DNA from: Hyphomicrobiales bacterium
GTDB lineage: Bacteria > Pseudomonadota > Alphaproteobacteria > Rhizobiales > Beijerinckiaceae
Length of the DNA: 64,000 bases
Reading direction: 5' to 3'
Assembly (NCBI GenBank): GCA_930633495.1
Contig: CAKNFJ010000001.1
Coordinates: 620,001 to 684,000 of the forward strand
Shown: positions 52,950 through 62,974 of the stretch, in pieces
Position numbering within the stretch: position 1 is the stretch's first letter
Layout of the letters: each line of letters opens with the position of its first letter
Position numbers and translations under genes: made by a program
Notes under the pieces: generated by a model
Database searches by the model: none
What the model saw: the letters and a program-made list of their open reading frames with translations, nothing else
Told to the model about the DNA's origin: nothing

Positions 52950-55900
52950 ATGAAACCGGTATTTGAACAGGACGTCCTCTTCACGTTGCGGGGGGCCGGT
53001 GCGGCGCGTCGCGGCATCTGGTTGTCGCGCTGCAGCCTTCTGGCGTTGTCGGCGGCTTTGCCGATGCTGCAGGCCGGTGCGGCCATCGCGCAACAGCGGA
53101 TCGAGCGTCGCGGCGACTTTACCCAGCCCATCCGGCTGGATTTTCGCGAGTTCAACCCCGAACTCCCCCCTCTCACCCTGCCCCTTCATGTCGAGATGAG
53201 CGGACGGGTTCTCGTCAGCGACCGCAATCCAGCCATCGGCATTTGGCGTGAGACATCCCCGCTTCTGCCGGCTGGGCCTTTCCCGGCAGGCAGGCTCGAA
53301 TTTGGCTTTTCGGGCGGGCAAATCCGGAATCCAGACGCGGGCGGGATCCTGCTGAGCGCCCAGGGCAGTACGGCCGTAGGCCTGACATCCCCGCAGGATG
53401 GCGGATCGATCTCGGCGACGATCAATGGGACGACGATCGAGGCCCGCGCGGGCGCGATGACCAATACGTCAGGCGGAGACGGTTCGCATGAAGGCAGTTT
53501 GCCTTTCTCGGGTGGATCGGCCGGCCCCATCATGCTCCGCCTCATGGGAAGCTCGGTCTCAACGACTTACGCCGCAATTTGGGCCACCGCCAATGGCGGC
53601 CGGGGCAGTTGGTCGAAGAAAGGGCCCGCGGCGGCCAATGGCGGCTCCGGCGGCAGCATCGGGCTAGCGCTCCAGGATAGTGGCATCGTAACGACGGGTC
53701 TCGGCGGAATCGGCATCAATGTCGTTTCACGCGGCGGAGCCGGCGGCCAGGACTGGAGCGGCGCGAACGGCGCGAACATCGCCGGCGGGGCGGGCGGCTC
53801 CGGCGGCGACGTCAATGTCGATATCCGCGGCAACAGTCTAATCCTGACCGGGGGCGAGTCCGGCCACGGCATATTCGCACGCAGCTCCGGCGGCAATGGC
53901 GGCAATGGCGGATATGGACAAAGCGGCAACGCCAGGACGGGATCGCCCGGCGGGGTTGCTGGTGACAGCGGCTCCGTGGCGGTTAGCAACTATGGGCTGA
54001 TCGTCACCGCAGGCGCCTTTGCGCACGGCATCGACGCTCGCTCGGAAGGGGGCAGAGGCGGAACCGGCGGCGGTGACACCGGCATCTTCTATTCGCGAGG
54101 CGGCCGAGGCGGATCCGGTGGCTCTCAGGGAGCGGTCTCCTTGCAGAATGCCGGCGGGATTCTCACACTTGGCGATGGCGGGGTTGGCATGCTCGCGGTT
54201 GGGGCGGGCGGCGGCGCGTCGGATGGGGGAAATGCCGATAACGGGATCGTTGCCATCGGCGGCGGCGGCGGTAGCGGCGGAGATGCCGGTCTCGTCCGCG
54301 CCACCAATTTCGGCTGGATAGCGACGGTGGGCACGCTGGCGCCGGCAATGTCCTTGCAGAGCATCGGCGGCGGTGGCGGCCATGGCGGGACCGCGAGCAG
54401 CATCTTTGCGTTCGCCAGCCTGAGCATCGGCGGGAATGCCAGCGGCGGCGGACATGGCGGTGACGTGACCGCCCGCAACAGCGGACATCTCATCACGGCA
54501 GAGAACCTGTCACGCGGCATCGAAGCCCAGAGCATCGGCGGCGGCGGTGGCAATGGCGGCATCGCGACGAGCCGCGCGGCAAATGCCGGCGACGTCAGGA
54601 TCGGTTCCACGCTCGGCTCGTTCAGCTTTGCGCTTGCCGTCGGCGGACGTGGCGGCGCGGGCGGCAGCGGCGGCGCCGTCACGGTGAACAATGAAGAGAG
54701 GGGCACGATCGCGACCACCGGATCCCTCTCCGATGCGATCCTGGCGCAAAGCCTCGGCGGCAGTGGTGGCATCGGCGGCAGCGCGGACGCCGCCGCCATG
54801 AACGTCGCCAGCGGACATTCGGTCTCCCTCTCGATTGCCATCGGACGTGCGGGCGGCACCGGCGGCGGTGGCGGAACGGTCAATGCGACCAATGCCGGCA
54901 CGCTCATGACCTTCGGCGCCAACGCCAACGGCGTGCTCGCCCAAAGCATCGGAGGTGGAGGGGGCGCCGGCGGTAATGCCTCGGCCAGCATCGGAGCCGC
55001 AGGCGCGGGGCCTCTCGAATGGTTCCAGAATCCGGACCAGAAAACGCTATACTCGCTCAAGGCAGACGTTGCCGTGGGTGGCTCGGGCGGCAGCGGCGGC
55101 AGCGGCGGGCAAGTTACCGTCATCAATTCCGGGCGGATTTTGACGCAGGGCGACGATGCTTTTGGCGTCGCCGCGCAAAGCATCGGCGGCGGAGGGGGCG
55201 TTGCCGGCAATAGCGTGGGATTGTCGGGTGGCACCGGAACCTTGTCGCTGGAGGTGCTCGTTGGCGGCACCGGCGGCTCCGGCAACCATGGCGGCAAAGT
55301 CGCGGTGCGAAACCACGACGCGATCGAGACACAAGGCGCGCGCGCTCCCGCCATCATGGCGCAAAGCGTTGGCGGCGGCGGCGGCATCGGCGGCAACGCC
55401 AGCAGTGTTTCCAGCACGCTCTACCAGTCAATTCTGGAGGGCGTCGGCGCCTTTAACGACTGGATCTCTTTGGACCGAGCCTTTCGGAACAATACCTGGA
55501 AGGCCTGGGAGAAGACGATCAGCTTTTCGGGCACCGCGACCGTGGGCGGTAGCGGCGGATCCGGCGGTGACGGTGGCCGCGTCGACGTCGAGAACAGCGG
55601 CAGGATAACGACGCGCAAGGCAGGCTCGCCAGGCATCTTCGCCCAGAGCATCGGTGGCGGCGGCGGGACCGGGGGCGCGGCGAGCGCGACGGACGGCGAA
55701 ACAACCGCGGTGACAATTCTCGGCATGCTCAATCAAGGGACGAGCCTGGCGCAGGGCGTCGTGCAGGCGTTTCGCTTCTTCAGCGTCTCCCTTGAGACGA
55801 GCATCAATGTCGGCGGCGCCGGCGGAGCCGCCGGCCATGGCGGCGCAGTACGGGTCTCGAACGCGGGGAGCATCAGCTCGGAGGGAGCGAGCTCTCCCGG

Positions 55901-58900
55901 AATCTTCGCTCAGAGCATCGGCGGCGGCGGCGGCCAGGCAGGTTATATCGGCGAGGATCCGGCCGACCAAACCGAGGACAACGAGGACACGGCAAAGCCG
56001 CAGGGCCTCAGCGGTCCGAAGGTCGCGGCGATCCAGAAGATTCTGGGGATCACCAGCCTGATCCCACAGGCTGGCGGCGTGTCGACCACGATCTCGGTGG
56101 GGCGTGCCGGCGGCGCCTCGGGCCATGGCGGAGAGGTATCGATCGTCAACAATGGGCGGATCGAGACATATGGTGCGAACTCCGAGGCGATCCTTGCCCA
56201 AAGCGTCGGCGGCGGCGGCGGAAATGCCAACGCCACCAAGGGCGATCTGGGCGAGACGACCGTCAACATCGGTATCGACGTCGGCGGCAAGGCTGGCAGT
56301 TCCGGCGATGGCGGCAAGGTCGTGGTCGAGCTTGAGCGAGGCGGTCTGTCGACGAGCGGCGCCTTCTCGTCCGGCGTCGTCGCGCAGAGCATCGGCGGCG
56401 GCGGCGGCAAAGCCGGAGACGTCACGTTCCGCCGGGGTGTGGGTTCGTATTTTCTGAGTGGCATCACAACCGTCGGTGGCGCGGGGGCTTCCGGCCGCGG
56501 CGGAGACGTTTCGGTGAAGGCCGACGCGAGCATCCGGACCGAGGGTGAACAGGCTCACGGAATCGTCGCGCAGAGCGTAGGCGGCGGCGGCGGCATCATC
56601 GCCATGCCGGTGGTCACGCTCGATGCGGACAAGCGACCGACCTATTCCGCCCCGGCGACTGGCAAGCTGACGCTAGCCCTTGGTACGACGGATGGGTATG
56701 GCGGCAATGGCGGCAAGGTGAGCGTCAGGGTCGTTCGCGACCTGCAGACGAGCGGAGCGAACGCCTTTGGTATTCTGGCCCAGAGCATCGGCGCCGGCGG
56801 CGGGTTGATCGGCGCGCCGGCGCTCAGCGGTCCGGCTGAGGCTTCGAAGGTCGTCCTCGGCGGGCAGCAGAATGCCGGCGGTCACGGCCGCGATGTCGAT
56901 GTGCATCTCCCCGTCGGCGCCAGCCTCGCCACGCGCGGCCGGAATGCCCACGGCATCGTCGCGCAGAGCATCGGCGGCGGCGGTGGCGTCGTCGCTTTGA
57001 CCGAGCGCGCCGGCGCCGTGACGGTTGGAAGCGTCGCGAATGGCAACAGCTTCGGCGATGCCGGCAATATAGGCATCTCGGTGCAGGGCGCGATCTCGAC
57101 CTCCGGAGCGGGCGCAGCCGGCGTGCTGGCACAAAGCATCGGTGCGGGCGGCGGCATGACCGGCGACGCCGCCTCCGTTTCCTACAAGGGGAACATCGTT
57201 TCCGATGCGGGTTTCACCAGCGGCGGAGGCGAAGGCGGCGCCATCGACATCGGCGTCACCGGGCGGATCGCGACGACGGGCGCGAACGCCCCCGCCATCC
57301 TGGCGATGAGCCTCGGGAGCGGCGCCGTCTTCTCCGACCAGGGCATCCTGCTCAAGCGGCCGGGTGCTGCGGTCGGCAACAGCGGCCGCCGGATCACCAT
57401 CGACCTCTCCTCCGGCGCACAGGTCGCCGCCTCGGGCGCGAATTCCCCCGGCATCTATGCGGTCAGCCTCGGCAATTCCGGAGCGGGCGCGGGCGGCACC
57501 TACCGGGGCGAGCCGATTACCGTCAATATCGGCGCGAATGCCGAGCTGCGCGGCGGTTCCGGCGAGTTCGGCGCCGCGATCTCGACCCATACCACGGCGC
57601 TCACCACGATCACCAACGGGGGCACCATCGCCACATTCGGCGGGCCGGCGATCCGCACGGTCAATCAGGCGCTGGTGGAGAACACCGGCACGATCGCGGG
57701 CAATGTGCTGCTCGGCGCGGGCAGCACCTTCAACAACCGCGAGGCCGGCCGGCTGCACAGCGGCGAGACGCTGAGCATCGCGACATTGAACAATGCCGGT
57801 GTCCTGAATCCGGGCGGAGAAAGCCCACTCGGCGGAACCAGCTTCACCCTGGTCCGCACCGCTCTGGACGGCTCGCTCCAGCAGACGGCCATCGGCAGAT
57901 ATGCCGTCGATCTCGACTACTATGACCGGAAAGGGGATTTTCTCGCGGTTGCAGCCGCCTCGCGTTTCGAAGGCGGCGTGACGCCGCTTCCGGTGCGGGC
58001 GCTTCGCGATATCCCGTTGCCGATCGCCAGCTTCGAGAGCCCCTCGACGCATTACGGCGCCGTGCTCAAAGACAGTTCTCCCGTGTTCCGATACGATCTC
58101 AAGGGATCCGATCCGCGGAACATCGCCATTGCGATGAGCGCCACCTTCGCTCCCGAGGGAATGACGCTGTCGGAGGACCAGGCGCGGAAGGCGGCCGATC
58201 TCCAGCGGCACTGGGACATGCAAGGCCCGGACGCCGCGGCGAGCCCCGCGCGCGAGGGCCTGTCGCGGATATTCGGATACCTCACGCGCATGCAGAGTGC
58301 ACAGGCCTATCGCGGTGCGCTCGACGAGCTCAGCAATGATGCGACGGGCGTGCGTGGGCCGGCGATGGCCAATGAGGCCAGAGCCTTTGCCGAGAGGCTG
58401 AACAGCTGCCCGGCTTTCGTCCGCGACGATGCCAGCATGCGCGAGGTCGATTGCGTCTGGGGCCGCTCGATCGCGACGCGGATCGACCGGAGCGGTTCGG
58501 TCGACGACAGCGGCTACGGCACGAAGCAACTGACCTTGCAGGTCGGCGGGCAGAAGCAGATTGCGCCCGGCTGGTTCCTCGGCGGCTCGCTCGGCTATGG
58601 CGCGGCCCATACGACGACGAGCTACGGCGATGTCGATATCCACTCCCAGGGCGTCACCGCCGGAGCCGTCCTGAAGCGTGAAATCGGGCCGTGGCTGTTC
58701 TCGGCCTCGCTGCTCGCGGGCTACGATAACGCGGACCTCAAGCGCGACATCGTCCTGGGGAGCTACTTCGCCCGCGCCTCGGGAACCTCCCAGGCCGTGC
58801 AGCTCGGCGGCAAGCTGCGTGCCTCCTACCAGCTCGCGATCGGCAACTGGTATCTCAAGCCGATGGCCGATCTCGATCTGCATTTCGTCAAGCAATACGG

Positions 58901-59282
58901 CTATCGCGAGCGCGGCGCGGGCATCTTCGACCTGGCGACGCTCGATCAGAGCCAGTTCAGCGCGACGGTTTCGCCGGCCCTCGAGATCGGGAGCCGCTTC
59001 GAACTCGCCGGCCTCGTCGCCCGCGCCTATCTCAATGCCGGCGCCAGCTTCGCGAGCGGGAACGGTGGGCAGCAGAAGCAGCGCTTCGCCGTTTTGGGAG
59101 CCGGCGGCGGAATTCCCAGCTTCGAGACGGAAACGGGCATGCCTCGGGTCTACGGCAATGCGCGGGCCGGCATCGACCTCGTGACCACATCGGGCTGGGA
59201 ATTGCGGGCGGAATATGGCCTGCGCGCCGCCGACGGCTATCGCGAACACAACGCCGAACTGCGGGCCGCGCTCAGGTTCTGA
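52950..59282 (+). CDS. Giant glycine-rich autotransporter
   Basis: A 2110-residue type V secretion protein. The start MKPVFEQDVLFTLRG is followed by a signal peptide (CSLLALSAALPMLQAGAAIAQQ, about 25-48). The passenger (about 50-1700) is built from about 19 glycine-rich repeats spaced about 60-90 residues, most with the core AQSIGGGGG, at 53880-57320 of the window. The C-terminal 280 residues (from MREVDCVWGRS, about 1830) form the outer-membrane beta-barrel and end in phenylalanine (RAALRF). It follows the inhibitor gene by five bases. The passenger is probably a surface adhesin or matrix protein; no protease triad is seen. Confidence 0.9.
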   Translation: MKPVFEQDVLFTLRGAGAARRGIWLSRCSLLALSAALPMLQAGAAIAQQRIERRGDFTQPIRLDFREFNPELPPLTLPLHVEMSGRVLVSDRNPAIGIWRETSPLLPAGPFPAGRLEFGFSGGQIRNPDAGGILLSAQGSTAVGLTSPQDGGSISATINGTTIEARAGAMTNTSGGDGSHEGSLPFSGGSAGPIMLRLMGSSVSTTYAAIWATANGGRGSWSKKGPAAANGGSGGSIGLALQDSGIVTTGLGGIGINVVSRGGAGGQDWSGANGANIAGGAGGSGGDVNVDIRGNSLILTGGESGHGIFARSSGGNGGNGGYGQSGNARTGSPGGVAGDSGSVAVSNYGLIVTAGAFAHGIDARSEGGRGGTGGGDTGIFYSRGGRGGSGGSQGAVSLQNAGGILTLGDGGVGMLAVGAGGGASDGGNADNGIVAIGGGGGSGGDAGLVRATNFGWIATVGTLAPAMSLQSIGGGGGHGGTASSIFAFASLSIGGNASGGGHGGDVTARNSGHLITAENLSRGIEAQSIGGGGGNGGIATSRAANAGDVRIGSTLGSFSFALAVGGRGGAGGSGGAVTVNNEERGTIATTGSLSDAILAQSLGGSGGIGGSADAAAMNVASGHSVSLSIAIGRAGGTGGGGGTVNATNAGTLMTFGANANGVLAQSIGGGGGAGGNASASIGAAGAGPLEWFQNPDQKTLYSLKADVAVGGSGGSGGSGGQVTVINSGRILTQGDDAFGVAAQSIGGGGGVAGNSVGLSGGTGTLSLEVLVGGTGGSGNHGGKVAVRNHDAIETQGARAPAIMAQSVGGGGGIGGNASSVSSTLYQSILEGVGAFNDWISLDRAFRNNTWKAWEKTISFSGTATVGGSGGSGGDGGRVDVENSGRITTRKAGSPGIFAQSIGGGGGTGGAASATDGETTAVTILGMLNQGTSLAQGVVQAFRFFSVSLETSINVGGAGGAAGHGGAVRVSNAGSISSEGASSPGIFAQSIGGGGGQAGYIGEDPADQTEDNEDTAKPQGLSGPKVAAIQKILGITSLIPQAGGVSTTISVGRAGGASGHGGEVSIVNNGRIETYGANSEAILAQSVGGGGGNANATKGDLGETTVNIGIDVGGKAGSSGDGGKVVVELERGGLSTSGAFSSGVVAQSIGGGGGKAGDVTFRRGVGSYFLSGITTVGGAGASGRGGDVSVKADASIRTEGEQAHGIVAQSVGGGGGIIAMPVVTLDADKRPTYSAPATGKLTLALGTTDGYGGNGGKVSVRVVRDLQTSGANAFGILAQSIGAGGGLIGAPALSGPAEASKVVLGGQQNAGGHGRDVDVHLPVGASLATRGRNAHGIVAQSIGGGGGVVALTERAGAVTVGSVANGNSFGDAGNIGISVQGAISTSGAGAAGVLAQSIGAGGGMTGDAASVSYKGNIVSDAGFTSGGGEGGAIDIGVTGRIATTGANAPAILAMSLGSGAVFSDQGILLKRPGAAVGNSGRRITIDLSSGAQVAASGANSPGIYAVSLGNSGAGAGGTYRGEPITVNIGANAELRGGSGEFGAAISTHTTALTTITNGGTIATFGGPAIRTVNQALVENTGTIAGNVLLGAGSTFNNREAGRLHSGETLSIATLNNAGVLNPGGESPLGGTSFTLVRTALDGSLQQTAIGRYAVDLDYYDRKGDFLAVAAASRFEGGVTPLPVRALRDIPLPIASFESPSTHYGAVLKDSSPVFRYDLKGSDPRNIAIAMSATFAPEGMTLSEDQARKAADLQRHWDMQGPDAAASPAREGLSRIFGYLTRMQSAQAYRGALDELSNDATGVRGPAMANEARAFAERLNSCPAFVRDDASMREVDCVWGRSIATRIDRSGSVDDSGYGTKQLTLQVGGQKQIAPGWFLGGSLGYGAAHTTTSYGDVDIHSQGVTAGAVLKREIGPWLFSASLLAGYDNADLKRDIVLGSYFARASGTSQAVQLGGKLRASYQLAIGNWYLKPMADLDLHFVKQYGYRERGAGIFDLATLDQSQFSATVSPALEIGSRFELAGLVARAYLNAGASFASGNGGQQKQRFAVLGAGGGIPSFETETGMPRVYGNARAGIDLVTTSGWELRAEYGLRAADGYREHNAELRAALRF
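53880..57320 (+). repeat. Coding repeats of the autotransporter passenger
   Basis: A tandem array of degenerate units, each roughly 180-270 bases, with the core encoding (L/V/F)AQS(I/V)GGGGG. The core is complete in the middle of the array and decays at both ends (for example FARSSGGNGG at the start, LAMSLGSG at the end). Each unit also carries a preceding GGxGGxGGxV(T/S)V phrase. Confidence 0.85.
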
Positions 59283-59306
59283 GAGACGTCCCGCTCCGAC
59301 AGGCGA

Positions 59307-61235
59307 TCAGATCTCGATCTCGACGCCGACCTCGACGACCTGCGTCGCCGGGATGTGGAAATGGGCGGCGGAACGCTCGGCGTTACGCTGCATGAAGGCG
59401 AAGAGCGACTCGCGCCACAGCGCCATGCCCTCGATCTCCGCGCGCGGAATCACCGTCTCGCGGCCGATATAATAGGAGAGCTCGGCCAGATCGATGCCGG
59501 GTAGCAGCCCGCGCTCGACGCCGCAGCGCAATCCGTCCGGAATGCGCGGCGTTTCCATGAAGCCGAAATGCAGGATGACGCGCGTCACGCCGGGGAGGAG
59601 CTCGACCACCTCCATGCGAGCATCGTCGGAGACACGCGGCACCTCCTCCAGCTTGCCGGTGATGAGCAGAATCCGCTCGTGCAGCGCGTGGTTGTGGCGC
59701 ACGAAATGCGAGAGCGAGAGCGGGACGCCCCGCGCGGCCGAAGCGAGGAACGCGGCCGCGCCGGGCAGGCGCACCGGCGGCTTCGCGGCCAGCATGGCCA
59801 GGAAGTCCTTCTCCGGCTCGCGCTGGCGGCTGCGTGCCGCCTCCACCAGCGCAAGGCCGCGCCGCCAGGTGAGCATGATCACCACCAGTACGAGCGCCAG
59901 CACCAGCGGATACCAGCCGCCTTCGTGCAGCTTCGGCAGATTTGCGGAAAAGAAGGCGAGGTCGATTAGCAGGAAGAAGCCGTTTACCGCCGCGACCATG
60001 AGGGGGTTGTAGCCCCATTTGATCGCGATCAGGGCTGCGAGCCCGGTGGTGATCGTCATCAGCAGCGACACGGCGATGCCGTAGGCCCCGGCCAGCGCAT
60101 CGGAGGAGCGGAACATGAAGACCGAGGTCAGGGTCGCCAGGCAGATCAGCCAGTTGACGATCGGGATATAGATCTGGCCCTTCTGGTCATCGGCCGTGTG
60201 CAGGATGCGCACGGCCGGGAAAAGGCCGAGCTGCACGGCCTGCCGGGTCAGCGAGAAGGCGCCGGTGATCACCGCCTGCGAGGCGATGACCGCGGCGGCC
60301 GTTGCGAAGAAGATCAGCGGATAATGCGCCCAGTCGGGAGCGAGCTGGTAGAACGGGTTCGAGAGGGCGGCCGGATTCGTCAGCAGCAGGCCACCCTGTC
60401 CGAAATAATTGAGCATCAGCGCCGGCAGCACGACCACGAACCAGGCAAGGCGGATCGGCTGCGGGCCGAAATGGCCCATATCCGCATACATCGCCTCGCC
60501 GCCGGTCACGGCCAAAAAGGTGGCCCCCAGCACCGCGAAGCCGACGAGCGGCGAGGTATGGGTGATGAAGTAGAGCGCATTGAACGGGTTGATCGCGGCC
60601 AGGATGCCCGGCGCCATCAGGATGCCGCGGATGCCGAGCAGCGCGAGGGCCAGGAACCACAGCAGCATGATCGGCCCGAACAGCCGGCCGATGAAGGCCG
60701 TGCCCTTGTTCTGGACGAGGAAGACGCAGACCAGGATCGCCGCCGTCAGCGGCACCACGGCCGGCGCCAGCATCGGCGCATCGACCTTGAGGCCCTCCAC
60801 GGCGCTGAGCACCGAAATGGCCGGCGTGATGGCGCCATCGCCATAGAGCAGCGCGGCGCCGACGAGCCCGATCACCAGCACATAGGCCCGGGCCGAACCC
60901 GGTTTGGCATGACGTGCCTTGAGCAGGGCCAGCATCGCCATGATGCCGCCTTCGCCGCGATTGCCGGCGCGCAGGATCAGGAGTGCGTATTTGACCGAGA
61001 TGATCAGGATCAGCGCCCACAGGATCATCGAGACGCAGCCGATGACCGCCTGCGGTTCGAGCGTCCCGCTCCCGGCGGCGGCACGGGCCGCTTCCTTCAG
61101 CGCGTAGAGCGGGCTCGTGCCGATGTCGCCATAGACGACGCCGAGGGCTCCGAGCATGGCGGCAGCCATGGGTTGGTGATGGCCGTCATGCACCCTGACA
61201 TCAGCGTGGGGCTGCGACTTTACTGCCTGTGACAA
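59307..61235 (-). CDS. kup: Low-affinity potassium transporter Kup
   Basis: A 642-residue K+ uptake protein with about 12 membrane helices (about 20-460) and a cytoplasmic C-terminal domain. Family motifs are GALGVVYGDIGTSPLYALKE, YALLILRAGNRGEGG, LLYGDGAITPAISVLSAVEG and GQGGLLLTNP. The start is taken as TTG (SQAVKSQPH) because GGGAGG is six bases upstream; an ATG 24 codons further in is possible. It is convergent with the autotransporter. It moves K+ with protons across the inner membrane. Confidence 0.94.
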   Translation of the reverse strand: MSQAVKSQPHADVRVHDGHHQPMAAAMLGALGVVYGDIGTSPLYALKEAARAAAGSGTLEPQAVIGCVSMILWALILIISVKYALLILRAGNRGEGGIMAMLALLKARHAKPGSARAYVLVIGLVGAALLYGDGAITPAISVLSAVEGLKVDAPMLAPAVVPLTAAILVCVFLVQNKGTAFIGRLFGPIMLLWFLALALLGIRGILMAPGILAAINPFNALYFITHTSPLVGFAVLGATFLAVTGGEAMYADMGHFGPQPIRLAWFVVVLPALMLNYFGQGGLLLTNPAALSNPFYQLAPDWAHYPLIFFATAAAVIASQAVITGAFSLTRQAVQLGLFPAVRILHTADDQKGQIYIPIVNWLICLATLTSVFMFRSSDALAGAYGIAVSLLMTITTGLAALIAIKWGYNPLMVAAVNGFFLLIDLAFFSANLPKLHEGGWYPLVLALVLVVIMLTWRRGLALVEAARSRQREPEKDFLAMLAAKPPVRLPGAAAFLASAARGVPLSLSHFVRHNHALHERILLITGKLEEVPRVSDDARMEVVELLPGVTRVILHFGFMETPRIPDGLRCGVERGLLPGIDLAELSYYIGRETVIPRAEIEGMALWRESLFAFMQRNAERSAAHFHIPATQVVEVGVEIEI

Positions 61236-61365
61236 AGACAGCCTCCCGTTTTTCTTTTGAATAGGGCACGAGCCCGTTGCCGCCGCAAGAGCGCAATCGC
61301 CCAAGCTCTTGGCCGGTCTTGTGAAACCGGGTCAGCCCCCCTTCCCTATCGATCGCGGGCGGAGA

Positions 61366-61392
61366 CAGAAAAAAGGGCCCGAGGGGCCCTTT
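61366..61392 (-). terminator. Rho-independent terminator of the decarboxylase gene
   Basis: AAAGGGCCC-GAG-GGGCCCTTT forms a 9-base stem followed on the minus strand by a T-run (CCCTTTTTTCTG), about 80 bases after the decarboxylase stop. It separates that gene from kup. Confidence 0.8.
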
Positions 61393-61473
61393 GACATCAT
61401 CGGAGAACCAGATTCGATGGGTTGGAGCGGATCTATCCGGCCTCTTGGGGACGCCTCCTTTTCCCGAACGGCT

Positions 61474-62961
61474 TCAGGCTCCGGCAGGCATTATCGCGGC
61501 TATCTCCGACAGCAGCCTGCTCAGATCGCCGAATCTCGTCCTGTGATTGCAGATTGCCACCCGCAGACAGTGCCGTCCCCGGATCGTAGTGTCGGACAAG
61601 GCGGCAATGCCTGTTTCCTGCAGACGAAGCATGATCTCCACATTGATCCGCTTGACCTGCTCCTCGTCGCGGCCTCGCGGCGTGACGCGAAAGCAGACGA
61701 TGTTGATTTCCGGCTCCGCCATCAGCTCCAGGGAGGGTTGCGCCCGGATGAGCCCGGCGAGATAGGCGGCCTGGGCGATGTTGCGGTCGATCAGCCGCCC
61801 GAATTTCACGACGCCGTGCTCCATCAGCGCCATCCAGACCTTCAGGGCGCTGAAACCACGCGTCGTCTGGAGCCCGAACTCGTAAAGCCAGTCGGCCGAG
61901 GCGATGCCGCGCGCGGTGGTCTGGAGATATTCCGGGGAAGCGGCGAAGGTGTTCCTGTGCCGCGCCCGGTCGCGGATCAGGGCGCAGCCGACCTCGAAGG
62001 GCGCGTGCAGCCATTTATGCGGATCGAGCGCGATGGAATCGGCACGCTCGATGCCTTTCACCCGCCAGGCATTCCGAGGCGCGATGGCGATCAGGGCGCC
62101 GATGCATCCGTCGACATGGAACCAGAGCTTCTCTTCGGCCGCGATGTCGGCGAGCCTGTCGAGATCGTCGACGGCGCCGGAATTGACCGTCCCGGCCGTG
62201 CCGATGAGGCAGGCCGGATGGAACCCCGCGGCACGATCCTGCGCAATCGCGGCCCGCAACGCCTCGATATCGATCCGGCCGCCGGCATCGGCCGGAACGC
62301 GGCGCAAGGCGCAGTTGCCCAGCCCCAGCGTCTCGACCGCCTTGCGATGGCAGGAATGGACCTGATCGGAGGCGTAGTAACGCATGGGGCGTTCCAGCGC
62401 GGCGACGCCGTGCTCGCGCAGATCGATCCCCGCCATCGCATTTCGCGCCACCGTCAGCCCGACCAGGTTCGCCATCGAGCCGCCGCTGACCAGCGTGCCG
62501 CTCGCCGAAGGCGGCAGGCCGACCATGTCGCGCAGCCAGCCGACGACCTGCTGGTCGAGCAGCGCCGCGGCATGGCGGCCGCCGCCGAGATTCGAATTCT
62601 GGACTGCGGCGATGAAATCGCCGAGCGCCCCGGTGAAATTGCCGGCGCCCATGTACCAGGACCAGAAGCGCGGGTGGATATTGCCCATCGGATAGGCCAG
62701 CACGGTGTCGCGCACCATGCCGTAGACCTGATCGATCCGTGTCGGGCCCTCCGGCAGCGGGGCGCGGAAGAACGCTTCGACCTGCTCGGGCATTGGCTGC
62801 CAGACCGGCCGCTCGCGCACGTCCCGCAGATATCGAACCGCGTCGTCGACGATCCGATGCCCGATCGCGGCCGCCACGTCCCAATCGGGCGGATCGAGCG
62901 TTCCGTCCTCCGCATCCCGGCCGGGATCGAAGGCTTTCGATGGCAGGGCAGCCGCGTCCAT
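61474..62961 (-). CDS. PLP-dependent group II decarboxylase (aromatic-amino-acid type)
   Basis: A 495-residue decarboxylase. Family motifs are NIHPRFWSWYMGAGN, TLVSGGSMANLVGLTVARN, HVDGCIGALIAIAP and the PLP-lysine motif ALDPHKWLHAPFEVGCALIRD, followed by FAASPEYLQTT. The length is usual for aromatic-L-amino-acid or glutamate/diaminobutyrate-type decarboxylases. The substrate (tryptophan, tyrosine, diaminobutyrate or another amino acid) cannot be settled. It lies 13 bases after cysK on the same strand, so they may be co-transcribed. Confidence 0.9.
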   Translation of the reverse strand: MDAAALPSKAFDPGRDAEDGTLDPPDWDVAAAIGHRIVDDAVRYLRDVRERPVWQPMPEQVEAFFRAPLPEGPTRIDQVYGMVRDTVLAYPMGNIHPRFWSWYMGAGNFTGALGDFIAAVQNSNLGGGRHAAALLDQQVVGWLRDMVGLPPSASGTLVSGGSMANLVGLTVARNAMAGIDLREHGVAALERPMRYYASDQVHSCHRKAVETLGLGNCALRRVPADAGGRIDIEALRAAIAQDRAAGFHPACLIGTAGTVNSGAVDDLDRLADIAAEEKLWFHVDGCIGALIAIAPRNAWRVKGIERADSIALDPHKWLHAPFEVGCALIRDRARHRNTFAASPEYLQTTARGIASADWLYEFGLQTTRGFSALKVWMALMEHGVVKFGRLIDRNIAQAAYLAGLIRAQPSLELMAEPEINIVCFRVTPRGRDEEQVKRINVEIMLRLQETGIAALSDTTIRGRHCLRVAICNHRTRFGDLSRLLSEIAAIMPAGA

Positions 62962-62974
62962 GATCGCCTCCCGC

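Noticed and set aside
54125..55417. A proline-rich 430-codon minus-strand frame in the autotransporter
   Set aside because: The Pro-Pro runs are the reverse complement of GGC repeats. There is no ribosome site or family match.
53880..57320. Possible CRISPR or satellite array
   Set aside because: The repeats are in frame, degenerate and long, encode a glycine-rich passenger, and have no identical short repeats with unique spacers.
56673..59249. An 858-codon minus-strand frame opposite the autotransporter
   Set aside because: It is antisense to the passenger and beta-barrel. Its composition mirrors the glycine-rich repeats and it lacks any domain.
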